The translations under genes and the position numbers were made by a program. A stretch of DNA of 64,000 nt from Panopea generosa (taxonomy: Eukaryota; Mollusca; Bivalvia; Adapedonta; Hiatellidae): positions 46,737,736 to 46,801,735 of the forward strand of contig CM055900.1 in NCBI GenBank assembly GCA_029582155.1. Direction: 5' to 3'. The notes beneath the pieces are model-generated. The model was not told the origin of the DNA. It did no database searches and saw only the letters and a list, made by a program, of their open reading frames with translations. This document shows positions 1 to 13,200 of the stretch, one piece after another (position 1 is the stretch's first letter; each line of letters begins with the position of its first letter).

Positions 1-1028
1 TACAGCCCTTATCTTTGACCTTGGTCCTTTAGACAATGTCACATATACAGGCCTTACCTTTGACCATGGTCCTTTAGACAATGTCACATAAACAGGCCTT
101 ACTTTTGACCATGGTCCTTTAGACAATGTCACATATACAGGCCTTACCTTTGACCTTTGTCCTTTAAACAATGTCACATATACAGGCCTTACCTTTGACC
201 ATGGTCCTTTAGACAATGTCACATATACAGGCCTTACCTTTGACATTGGTCCTTTAAACAATGTCACATATACAGGCCTTACCTTTGACCATGGTCCTTT
301 AGACAATGTCACATATACAGGCCTTACCTTTGACCTTGGTCCTTTAATCAATGTCACATATACAGGCCTTACCTTTGACAATGGTCCTTTAGACAATGTC
401 ACATATACAGGCCTTACTTTTGACCATGGTCCTTTAAACAATGTCTCATATAAAACCATTATCTTTGACCTTGGTCTTTTAGACAATGTCACAATAAAGC
501 CATTATCTTTGACCTTGGTCCTTTAGACAATGTCACATATACAGCCATTATCTTTGACCTTGGTCCTTTAGACTATGTCACATATACAGCCTTTATCTTC
601 AACATTGGTTCTTTAGACAATGTCACATATTATACAGCCCTAACCTTTGGCCATGGTCCTTTAGACAATGTCACATATTATACAACCATTACCTTTGGCC
701 ATGGTCCTTTAGACAATGTCACATATTATAAAGCCCTTACCTTTGGCCATGGTCCTTTAGACAATGTCACAAATTAAACAGCCATTACCTTTGGTCATGG
801 TCCTTTTGACAATGTCACATATTTTACAGCCCTTACCTTTTGCTATGGTCCTTTAGACAATGTCACATATTATATAGCCCTTACCTTAGGCCATGGTCCT
901 TTAGACAATGTCACATATTATACAACCCTTACCTTTGGCCATGCTCCTTTAGACAATGTCACATATTATACAACCCTTACCTTTGGCCATGCTCCTTTAG
1001 ACAATGTCACATACTATACAGCCCTTAC
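1..1028 (-). repeat. Minisatellite made of copies of an exon end plus 5' splice site
   Basis: About 22 tandem units of 45-48 bp fill the intron directly after exon 1029-1236 and run off the left edge. On the minus strand each unit includes AAAGGACCATGGTCAAAG followed by GTAAGG. This matches the exon end (AAAGGACCTTGGTCAAAG) and its donor, with one base differing in the exon part. Many units keep an intact GTAAGG donor; others are mutated to ATAATG. Units near the exon are 48 bp with TATTATAC; those farther away are 45 bp. Confidence 0.93.
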
Positions 1029-1236
1029 CTTTGACCAAGGTCCTTTGTACCAGACTGGCGGACACTCGTGTGTGTTGCATTCTCTTTTACGTGATGGTTT
1101 TGCTCGTTTATCACAGTATTTCTTAGAAATCTTGCGATCTTTTGTCTGTGTTAACTTTTGAACACAATAAGTTCGACGTTTCTGCTTCCCACCTCCACAC
1201 TGTTTGTTGCAGACACCCCACGGCTCAGCCAACCAC
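1029..1236 (-). CDS. ADAMTS exon q: further TSP1 repeat, start of next one
   Basis: Completes Arg739 and encodes residues 740-808. [16 protein letters not shown] starts the repeat, with cysteines at YCVQ, YCDK and [19 protein letters not shown] then starts another TSP1 that must continue in an exon to the left of the window. The O-fucose position in CNKQC is Gln, so it is absent. The donor AAAG/GTAAGG and the preceding exon bases are the template for the array at 1-1028. Confidence 0.94.
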
Positions 1237-4200
1237 CTGTGACAAATCAAAATGTAAGTTTGTATATTCTTTACAAGGTTTATTCATTCCAAGACTCAGT
1301 CACTCATCTAAGACAAATGATACAGTTTACAAACATTTTATTCCAAGATTCAGTCGCTCATCTAAGACAAATAAAAAAGTTTACAAGAAGTACTCAAATG
1401 CTCAAACACCTAATTACGATAAACAAGGGCAATAACTCTGAATGAAATTAAGTCAGCATTACAAAGTTTGCATCTGATACATCTGCATTTGGAGGTGATC
1501 ATGTATCCATGGAAACTGTTGAAATAGTTTGATACACAAGAATTGCAATAAAGATGTATTAAATACAGCAATTTTACTAACTGCAAGGGCAATAACTCTT
1601 CCTAAAATTAAGACAGCGTAGCAACACTTGCATCATGCACATATTTACTTGATTTATTTGAAGGTTCATTCACCTGCCCGTGACAAATCGGTAAGTTTAT
1701 TCCAAGACTAAATCACAGACCTTTACTTTATTATAATGACATATATTATAGATAAAGAGTATATATGCAGTGCCCAATCGAAAATCCGAGAGCAAATACC
1801 GGTTAGATGAAAGGTAAAAAGTGATATTGTTATATCTCATGTGAGATGGCACCTGTAAAATTCTGTAAATTCAATGTTTTGACCCTTGTAAAAGATTAGA
1901 CCTATCAAGTAGACATCTACCTTAAGCAAACAATGTCCCATTTATTCTTGATATTAGTTTATATTTACTTGCATTATGCAGTCAGCCATCTTGAAATTGG
2001 CTAATTATGCTTTGCCTATTAAATGTTCACAGTTCATAGAAAAGAATGACAAAATTATTTATGTTTTTTTTTAAAACCCACTTCTTTTCCAGTTTTGAGA
2101 AATCAAGTTTCCTTCATAAGTTCTGTTTAGTTATGTTTTAGATAATATGATGATAAAAATTACAACATGTGGTACACCAACATTTTGTTGGCAAGAATTA
2201 CCTTGGAGTACATGGGTCAGTATTACAAGCGTACACTCCGGTACCTGGCTTCTTGTCCTTATCACAGTAAGCTGGGTCCACTTCTTCCTTGTGGTCTCTA
2301 TGGCAATGTGCTGATACAATCTGCTCTCCTAAAATGTATAAACAGTCCAATAAATGAATGAATGAATTGGGGTTGTATGGCGTACCACATGATGATTTTA
2401 AAATCATTCCGTGCTTAATCTCCATGTACAAAAATAACAAACTGATAAAAAAACACACATAAAAACATCAACAAAAGGGTGGACATAAAACCCTAAATAC
2501 ATATCAGCTAAGATTCAGCATATTCTATCCAATACTCAATTTATCATTTCTCATGAAAGGCTTATGTGTATTTAACTATTTTTAGCTTGAATCTTTAACC
2601 ATTCTTTGCATAAATCTCTAACCATTCTTTGCATGTACATGTATATTTAACCATATTTAGCTTGAATCTTTAACCATTCTTCACATGTATCTTTAACCAT
2701 TCTTTGCATAAATATCTAACCATTCTTTGCATGTACATGTATATTTAACCATATTTAGCTTGAATCTTTAACCATTCTTCACATGTATCTTTAACCATTC
2801 TTTGCATAAATATCTAACCATTCTTTGCATGTACATGTATATTTAACCATATTTAGCTTGAATCTTTAACCATTCTTCACATGTATCTTTAACCATTCTT
2901 TGCATAAATATCTAACCATTCTTTGCATGTACATGTATATTTAACCATATTTAGCTTGAATCTTTAACCATTCTTCACATGTATCTTTAACCATTCTTTG
3001 CATAAATATCTAACCATTCTCTGCATGTACATGTATATTTAACCATATTTAGCTTGAATCTTTAACCATTCTTCACATGTATCTTTAACCATTCTTTGCA
3101 TAAATATCTTACCATTCTTTGCATGTACATGTATATTTAATCATATTAAGCTTGAATCTTTAACCATTCTTCACATGTATCTTTAACCATTCTTTGCATA
3201 AATATCTAACCATTCTTTGCATGTACATGTATATTTAACCATATTTAGCTTGAATCTTTAACCATTCTTCACATGTATCTTTAACCATTCTTTGCATAAA
3301 TATCTAACCATTCTTTGCATGTACATGTATATTTAACCATATTTAGCTTGAATCTTTAACCATTCTTCACATGTATCTTTAACCCTAAGAAAAGATTCCT
3401 TTATCAACAACACAACATTGTTATAGATTCACTTTGGATTTCTTTAGTTTCTTTCTTGTGTATACCAACTTTCCTGGAGGTTGTACAAGACTTTACGGTA
3501 CCCACCTTCAGCACAAGGCTGACTACATTCTGTGAGTATAACGCTCCATGTATAGTTGTGTCTGGCTGGTGGTAGATGGTTCTGGGTCTTTGGCACAGTA
3601 AAACTGTACCTGATACCAGGATTCTCCGCCTGTATCAACACCTGAAACAACAATTATCACTCAGGAATATTTTTTTTTCTCATTTCTTTTGTTTATTATT
3701 ATACAATCATGAAAATATTACCACTTATTGGGATAATGTCTGGAATTTTTATGGAACTATTTCTAAAATGAGCTCAAGTGAAATGACATATCCTCTAGAT
3801 ACAGACATGTAATTATGTGTTGAATTGTTGATGCATATCCTCCAAAACATTTAAAAACATCCAAAATAATATTACATATTTTTTAACACAAGAGCACATA
3901 AAAACAAAACCATACACAATGAGTATACATGAATTTACAAACATCTCCACAAAGAGTACATATGAATTTACAAACATCTCCACAATGAGTACATATGAAT
4001 TTACAAACATCTCCCAATGGATACATATGAATTTACAAACATCTCCCAATGAGTACATATGAATTTACAAACATCTCCACAATGAGTACATATGAATTTA
4101 CAAATATCTCCCAATGAGTACATATGAATTTACAAACATCTCCACAATGAGTACATATGAATTTACAAACGTCTCCCAATGAGTACATATGAATTTACAA

Positions 4201-7200
4201 ACATCTCCAAATGAGTACATATGAATTTACAAACATCTCCACAATGAGTACATATGAATTTACAAACATCTCCCAATGAGTAAATATGAAATTACAAACA
4301 TCTCCCAATGAGTAAATATGAATTTACAAACATCTCCCAATGAGTACATATGAATTTACAAACATCTCCACAATGAGTACATATGAATTTACAAACATCT
4401 CCCAATGAGTAAATATGAAATTACAAACATCTCCCAATGAGTAAATATGAATTTAAAAACATCTCCCAATGGGTACATATGAATTTACAAACATCTCCAC
4501 AATGAGTACATATGAATTACAAACAGCTCACAATGAGTACATATGACTTTACAAACAGCTCCCAATGAGTACATATGAATTTACAAACAACTCCTAATGA
4601 GTACATATAAATTTACAAACATCTCCCAATGAGTACATATGAATTCACAAATATCTCCCAATGAGTACATATGAATTTACAAACATCTCCCAATGAGTAC
4701 ATATGAATTACAAACAGCTCACAATGAGTACATATGAATTTACAAACATCTCCCAATGAGTACATATGAATTTACAAATATCTCCCAATGGGTACATATG
4801 AATTTACAAACCTTCACAGTGAGATCTTTTGAATTTATAAACTTCGATAATGAGAACATTTACAAACCAAGCTTCTTTACAATTGACCCAAGTATGTAAA
4901 TGATTTGTCATGGTACAAATACTTTATTTTGAGACGTTGCATCATACAAAACTAACATGCCTGAATTTTTTTTGTTCCTTAATTAAAATATAAATGGTAA
5001 ATGTACATGTTTCTTGAATTATGTGATAAAATTACATTCAAGATCTTCTATCATTAAATTGATTAAACTCTTTGGCAAAAATGATATGCTTAGCAGAGCC
5101 TAGCTTCATACATGTATGCCAACTCGTTTAATAAATTTAATATTAAACGAACACACATGTGTAAGATCCTCCATCAAATATCCACACCAGCATAATATGA
5201 ATTAACCCTTTACTCCATAGATACACGTTTTTCCGCACCAATCACAGAAGGCCTTTGAAAACAGTGCAGGAAGAGCTCAGATTGCTCGTAAAGAGCAATC
5301 TGAACACTTCCTGCACTGTTTTCCACTCTGTCAGCTAATATAAACATAATTCACCCAATAATTCAAAAGCCTTCTATATTAGAGGTGTCCAAAGGCGTCC
5401 ATATTAGAGGTGTCCAAAGGTGTCTATATGAGATGTGACCAAAGGCATCTATATGAAGTAAAGGGTTAACATACCTCTAATATGAGATCTTCTAACAAAG
5501 GTCCCTCTGCCTTCAGAGATTCTGGCCTGTTGTATGATCGTCTGTAGACAAACTTGGCCCCTCCTATTGTGTACATGCCTTCATTGTTTAGACGACGGTC
5601 TCCGTTCAGATGGTATGTCCCATCAGCCCCTCTCAGAGCGAGGTAGTTGCTAGGAGAGATCCCCAGCTCCTCCACCGATATACTACTGGCACCTCGTGGC
5701 AGATACACCACCCTGAAGTATGCTGATTAAAAACAAAGATTATTAGTTTGAACAGAGCCATATTCAAATTTTCATTAAATTTTGTACATTACATAATTTA
5801 CAACATATAATTTTAATGCAGTGGTGTAAACTATTTTAGGCCCAAATAGAGTATCTAAGTTGGCAATTGAGGATAATGGCACTGAGCCGTTTGTCGGTGG
5901 CAATTGGCAGCATTTAGAATTTACACCTTTAACCCTTTACTTCATATAGACGCCTTTGGACACCTCTAATATTGAAAGCATTAATTCACCATGTATCAGC
6001 AATGGGTGAATCATGATTATATTAACTGACAGAATGGAAAACAGTGCAGGAAGTGTTCAGATTGCTCGTTACGAGCAATCTGAACTCTTCCTGCACTGTT
6101 TTCAAAGGCCTTCTGTGATTGGTGCGGGAAAACGTGTATCTATGGAGTAAAATGTTAAAATTGTGTAAGCAAGATATAAATTTTCAGCATTTGTTATTTG
6201 TGGGGGTTTTCTCCCCATATAAATGCTAATCAGTCAAAACTGTGGAAAAGAAAAAATAATAAATTTCACAGAACTGTGAAATGCTCACAGACATATACAT
6301 ACTATTTTTCCGAGGCTGGGTTGTGAAAACATTTTCTACAACTTTACATGTAGAGTTATCTCCCATGCAGACGCCACATCTGTCCTTCTTTGCAGACGAT
6401 CCTACGACAAGGTCACAGCCAACATGCTGAAATCAGAACAGAAAAGATGAATTGGTAACATGGTAGTGGAGTAAAGATTAATCACATTAAAATGTTATAC
6501 ACAACTGTCTTGTTTTCTCCGAGAAACTCTTTTATTTAAATTTTTGATTGGTAACAATGCTGTTGTTGTATGGCGTTTAGTGTTACTTTTTCCAGTTATA
6601 CCACAATGGTGTCTACCTGAGACAGTATTCTAAGCACTGCCACACTGGAATATCACGCCGCAGAAACATGGTACAATACCAACCAAGTCACATTATACTG
6701 ACACCAGGCTGGTCAGACCTAAAACTATCCTTTAAATGCTGAGCACTAAGCAAGGAAGCTTCTAGTACCATTTTTCAAGTCTGGTATGACCCAGTGGAGA
6801 ATCAAACCCATGACCTTCCGCATGCAAGGCAGACGCTCTACCCCTGGACCACAGCTGCAGTGATTGGTAATGAATAAAGACCTTATTATGCGCTGTATTG
6901 TAGGTTTGTGGGCATCAACAAAGTGCAATGCCTACAGAAATCTTATATTGATATTACCTTAAAATGGTAAATAGATAATTATAATGGTTGCTTAAGACTG
7001 GTGGCTGCTTTATAGAGGTAACCGCTTACACAGGTTTGACTGTAGTTGCATAGCCAAAATTTTATTTTAAAATCAATCAAGATGTTCTGTATGTGTGGTT
7101 TTCATAAAAAAATGTTTTGTTTATATTAGGTTCAATTACCTAGATTTATTTTTATTTCATAAAAATATAACTTCTCATAATTTACAGACTAGAGATGAAA

Positions 7201-10200
7201 AGAAAATCTGTCCTGCAAAACGCATTACTGTAAAAATGATTGTCAGAACATGTATAGATTATAATATGATATACCTAATTAATGCTTTAGCTTAAATTTT
7301 AAATAGACAATAACAAAAGCAAAAGAGTAAAGTTAAAACAACACAGCCCTTTACTTCAATTTTTATCATTGATTATATGAATTAATTGGTGAACAGCAGT
7401 ATATATATTGCAACGGTTATATTTTCATGCAGAGGGGATATTTCAAATCCAGCTGTGCACACAAATCTATCATTGATTTAGAAAAATAAATATTGACTTC
7501 AAAATATCACTCCCTACATATTAATGTTAAGATTATTCATAAAATATAACTAACTCCACAAAAACCAGATATTTTTAATGCTGAGGTGACAGTTGTTGTT
7601 GTTGTTGTTGTATAGTGTTAAGTGTCACTTTAACAATTTTTCAGTCATTGCGACGGTGTACCAACCAGACCTAGAACTCTCCTCTAAATGCTGAGAGTCA
7701 AGCGAGGAAGTTTCTAGTACCATTTTTAAAGTCTTTGGTATGACCCAATCAGGGATTGAACCCACAACCTTCCGCAAGAAGGCGGATGCTCTACCACTAG
7801 ACCAAGCCGTGGTCTGAGGTGACAGAAATGTCCTTGAAATGGTAAAATCCTGTCCAATAATTGTGCATGCCTACAAGTTTGCCGACAATAAGAGATAATT
7901 ACCTGACACTTCCCCTGTACGCAGAGATCTGTGGTGTAATCATTACAGCGTGTGCCGTCCGTCACCTCCACCGGCATGGCGTAGTAGAAGTTATACCCAG
8001 CAGCCTTACAGTACAACTTACACTGGTCATCAACTACAGAAAGGAATTGAGACAAGACATCATTCAATTACAGATACTGTAGTACAGCAATAACACAAAC
8101 ACTATCAAATGGATCTTTCAATTACAGTTTCAGGGTCCTACAGTGGCCAAGTTGTCTAAGACGCTGTCTCAAGACCATAAAGGTCAGGGGTTTGAGCTCT
8201 GTCCAGCAACTTAATGCGAGAAAGTTTGCCAATTTGGCATTTACTTGCTAAAGGATAGTTGTTCTACTCAGATTTATTCTGTTGTTTTTTATATCAATAA
8301 AACTGAATGCCATATAACCTGCAATGTGTTTTAAATGGCAAAATACACTAATTTCAAAAAAGCAACAGTTTCAAGCCCTAGCATATGCTATTATCATTCA
8401 ATCATAAGAATAAAACAATATATAATTCAATTAATTCCATTGTTTTATATAATTTCAAATTACAACTGATCTCATTGCATATCTCAAACTACATATTATC
8501 TCAAAAAAAAAGTATGGTTCCTTCATTGTTTTCTATAGAAATAACACTGTTCATCTCAAACTACTGTTTATCTCAAACTACTGGTTAACTCAAACTACTG
8601 GTTAACTCAAACTACTGGTTGATAGTCTTTTCACAACTAAATGGAAAACTTTCACTCATAAAACTTTTGATCAAAATTTACATTGATCCCAAAATCTAAC
8701 AGGTAAAACGTAAGGCATCTTGAGACAGCATCTTAGACTACTCCTTACCAGAGAAAGCTACATTCAGTCACATTTACAGGTTAATATATAAGACTTTTAA
8801 AAAATGCCAACTCGTTTTTTAGTTTTATGATTGATATAAGACATATCATTTGCCTCTCACCGCTGATTCAAGTGGTAAAGTTATCAGTTACTTGCGGAGA
8901 TGGGGTGTGCTAGAGTATTGGTCAATCTATCAGGATCAACAGTAGTAGAACCATTGTCCGTCTGCAAGTAACTGACAAACTTTCTCACATAAAGGTTTTG
9001 GAGTGAGTGGGACTCTAACCAACAACCTCAGTAGTGAAAGGTAAGTGATCTTCTGATGACGCCTTAGACCTCTCGCCCACAGAGGACTTCTATTTATGTT
9101 TAATACTGCACTAATTCACTAATTATTCAATTACACAATGAATGATACACAACTTTTTATGTTTTTATCAGTTGTCAAACAATTAAAATCTGGATTACCA
9201 TCTTCAGCTTTCCTCGGATCCCTGTATGACCTCCATTTGTAGTACCAGCCCCGGAACTTCTCCCTGTTATGCTCCTCGCACTGATGTTCACGGAAATCTC
9301 GCTCACTCTTTTCACATTCCTGAAGTGACAATTAGTTTTAAACTCATTTATTTTCCAGCGATTGTGAGACAACTACAAATCATGCTTAAATCAGGGCTGT
9401 AGTGCAGTGAAAAGAGTGTTGGACAATCACATTAAAGGTTGTTGGTTTGATTCCAAACTCAGCTTGACTAAACTAAGCTCTGAACTTTCTTCGCAATTGA
9501 ACATTAATAAATTAGTATAAACTAAATCATGCTTGAAATATTTCTTGGTAGAACCAATACATAATGTGGATAATTATGGTTGTGCACAATTGCTTCTGGT
9601 GACACAAGGCCCTGATATAAGATCAAATGCAAGACCTTTAGTTTAACCCTTTACTTCATACAGACACCTTTGGACACCTCTAATATAGAAAGCAATAATT
9701 CACCCTATATCAACAATGGGTGAATTATGTCTATATTAACTGACAGAGTGGAAAACAGTGCAGAAAGTGTTCAGATTACTCGTTACGAGTAATCTGAATT
9801 CTTCCTGCACTATTTTCAAAGGCCTTCTGTGATTGGTGTGGGAAAACGCGTATCTATGGAGTAAAGGGTTAAACTTATTTATTTTACTCTGATTAAGAAA
9901 CATGTCATCACAACATCATGCTTGTGTCTTCCAGGGTATAACCAGTACTTAAGTATATGTGGAAAAAGTGTCTTTCCCAAGGACACCACACAGTTACAGA
10001 GGAGGATCAAACTCAACGCCTCCTGATCATGGGGTTAATGCTCTGACACTGGACCATGTGCTCCACAAAGATCTTTCAATCCTGCACGCAATACTCTATA
10101 ACAAGATCATGTACTCCACAATCAGCAATTAGTACTGGGATTGAATTTTATATATTAATATTACTGGGTGTGATTGTTTTGTCTCGTTCAGTTGTACGAG

Positions 10201-13200
10201 TAACCAAGGCATGTAGATTTAAACAATGGATTGAATAGTAAAGATGTATAGTTTGTACACTCACAGGTAAATTACACATTTTATGTAGGATACTAGCCCC
10301 TTCACAAGCTTTGCCACCATATTGTGGTCTGAAATAAATAAAGACATATATCAGCTCAAAATATCAAATTGCAAAACTCTTGAAAATTTAACAAAAGGCC
10401 GAATTAGACCTTAGTCACTCTAATTATTTCACCTGTTACTTTTTTCAAATTTTGACTAAACTAAGCCTACGAAGATCTTATGGAAGAGAAAAATGAGAAT
10501 TATCTGTTTTTTATTTGCCCTTCCCATACAAAAATCAACCCAACCCCAATAAACCTAATAACTCCTTTATTTGAGTCTTCAGCTCTGATGAGCTAAATAT
10601 ACTCTCAATAACTTAATCACTTTTAATATCAAATGCTTTAAATTAAGACTTTTGTTTTACCAAAAGAGATGTATGAGTGTTTGTTTTATCAATTTCTCTG
10701 CGTAATACGATCTTTTAATTATTCAAGATTCTTCAATTCATAATTATGAGAATCATCAGAATATTTTTTATACGCTTCTCTGACAGAGTTTAACAATAAT
10801 TTGTTTTCAATATTAACAAGCTGCATTCTAATTAAAAACTCGGCAATATATTCTTACCTTGGATTATTGCACTCCCTTTTCCGTGCTCTGACCCCACCTC
10901 CACAGGATCGTGTACACTGTGACCAGCTAGACCAAGACGTCCACCAGCCATTTATTGGTGTTGGTCCCTTACGGCCGTAACTGACACAGCGGGCCTGCTG
11001 GCACCACTGTAATTTAGCAAAATAGATTTTGTCTCATGATAGAGTATTGATCAATTTATGAAATATGTAACACAAAATATTTTTAAATAAATTTTTACGA
11101 TCTTTTGTGATTCAAAATTAAGACAATAAACTCAATAAAACAAGCCATAATTTGTAATTTTTATCCCGAGATATCTCAAAACTGTTTCCAAAACATAACT
11201 TTGAATTTTAAAATCCCAACATTAAATTATGTTATGTTTCAGCGATTTTATTGCTGATGTTTACAGCTTTTAACCCTTTATTCCATAGATACGCGTTTTT
11301 CAACACCAATCACAGAAGGCCTTTGAAAACAAGCAATCTAAACACTTCCTGCACAGTTTTCCACTCTGTCAGTTAATATAAACATAATTCACCCAATAAT
11401 TCAAAAGCCTTCTATATTAGAGGTGTCCAAAGGCGTCTTTATTAGAGGTGTCAAAAGGTGTCTACATGTATATGAAGTAGAGGCTATCCAAACCTCAGAC
11501 CTGTGAATCAGTCTACTGAGAATAGTATAAACTGCTTTTACGTGTCATAGGTGCCAAAACAAAAATGTTTAATTAAACACATGAAACGTATTTTTTGTTT
11601 GATAGATTTAGTGATTAGGTTATTAAAAAGTCAAATCAGATTGAATGCTTTATATATGGGTAGTCTTTTGTGGCAAACAATACCTGCTTAATGTTGCAAT
11701 ACAGCACTGAGATTGTCTCTTAATTGAGATATGATAGGATTTTTTGTTACCCGAGATATTACAAGATTTTCTGTCGAGATATTAAGTACTGATCTTTTCT
11801 GTTAATTAAGATTAAGGATATTATTAATATATTTCTGTTAATATATTGAAATATTTCTGTTAATTACAGTATTACAAGAATTTTCTGTTAAAATTTTTAT
11901 ATTAAACGATTTCTTGTAAAATTGAGATAAAAAAGGTGCCCACCTACCATACCAGTACCGCAGGAAGTGCCCTCCGCGGCAGGCAGAAACTTGGTCTCAC
12001 ACATACCGGTCCTCTTATAACACCACAGGTTTGCACACGGGTCCTGTAGGAGGAAAGTCAACAGTAGCTTTAATGCACACATTTATCTTGTTTTTGATTG
12101 AAGGAACACATGACAATGTTAAAATTGATTTCATTTATGTTTATAGCGACATCAAATAAATGTGGAGTGCTATTGAGCATTGATTCCAAGATTGGGGTGG
12201 GTTTGATCCTTCGCCACAGTGATGTGAAGCCATGTAAGAGAAATTATATACCTTGAAGAATGTTTTACAATTGGTTTACAGCCATATAATTTTCTTTAAT
12301 TTTCTTCCAAAAATATATCAACTCGTCCGCAGCAAGCTCTCAAACTAGGTCCCTTAGCGAGCATGATCAAGCCACTCCAACAGACAGACAGACATACAGA
12401 CAAGATGACATATCTCAAGTTATGTTAGAATATAAAAACACACATCAAAACAGACTGATAGAAAGTTATTACTGAAGTCACATCAAGATTTCAAACAAAG
12501 AGTGACAATCTTCGGCAGACTTCAGCTTCCTCCTAGACGTTTTACATCACAGAAAAGCAAATTTCTAAAAAGCATCAGTAAAAAATGATTACTTTCTATA
12601 TTACCTTTCCGAAGATGAAAGTACACTGTTTAGAATGGCTGCCAAACTGCCATTTACACTGAGTGTCTGCATCAAAGATCTCGCCAGGCTGTTTGTCAGG
12701 AAACTTTAGTTCGGCAGTACCTCTGGACTGACTGGTAAGACACTCAGACTTCGCAGTGCTGCAACAAAGGAAAATATTATTGCTTCCCAGCTACTTAAAA
12801 AAAACATCACTTTAAATAATGTAACCTGTGAAAGGTTGCATTGGAAACATACAGGCTGGATGAGAAATGTCCTATTTTATTTTGTTAACTGCAAGCTGAC
12901 CAATGGAAGGTACAGACTGGATGAGAAATGTTCTCCTATATTGTCTGTTGCAAGCTGACCAATGGAAGGTACAGGCTGGATGAGAAATGTTCTCCTATGT
13001 TGTCTGCTACAAGCTGACCAATGGAAGGTACAGGCTGGATGAGAAATGTTTTCCTATGTTGTCTGCTACAAGCTGACCAATGGAAGGTACAGACTGAATG
13101 AGGAATGTTCTCCTTTTTTGTTTTGTTAACTGCAAGCTGACCAATGGATGGTACAGACTGGATGAGAAATGTTCTCCTATGTTGTCTGCTTCAAGCTGAC

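Noticed and set aside
6790-6862. Possible tRNA-Ala gene with TGC-like anticodon
   Set aside because: A and B boxes are present but the acceptor arms do not pair, and a SINE body follows. A second such copy lies at 7740-7815.
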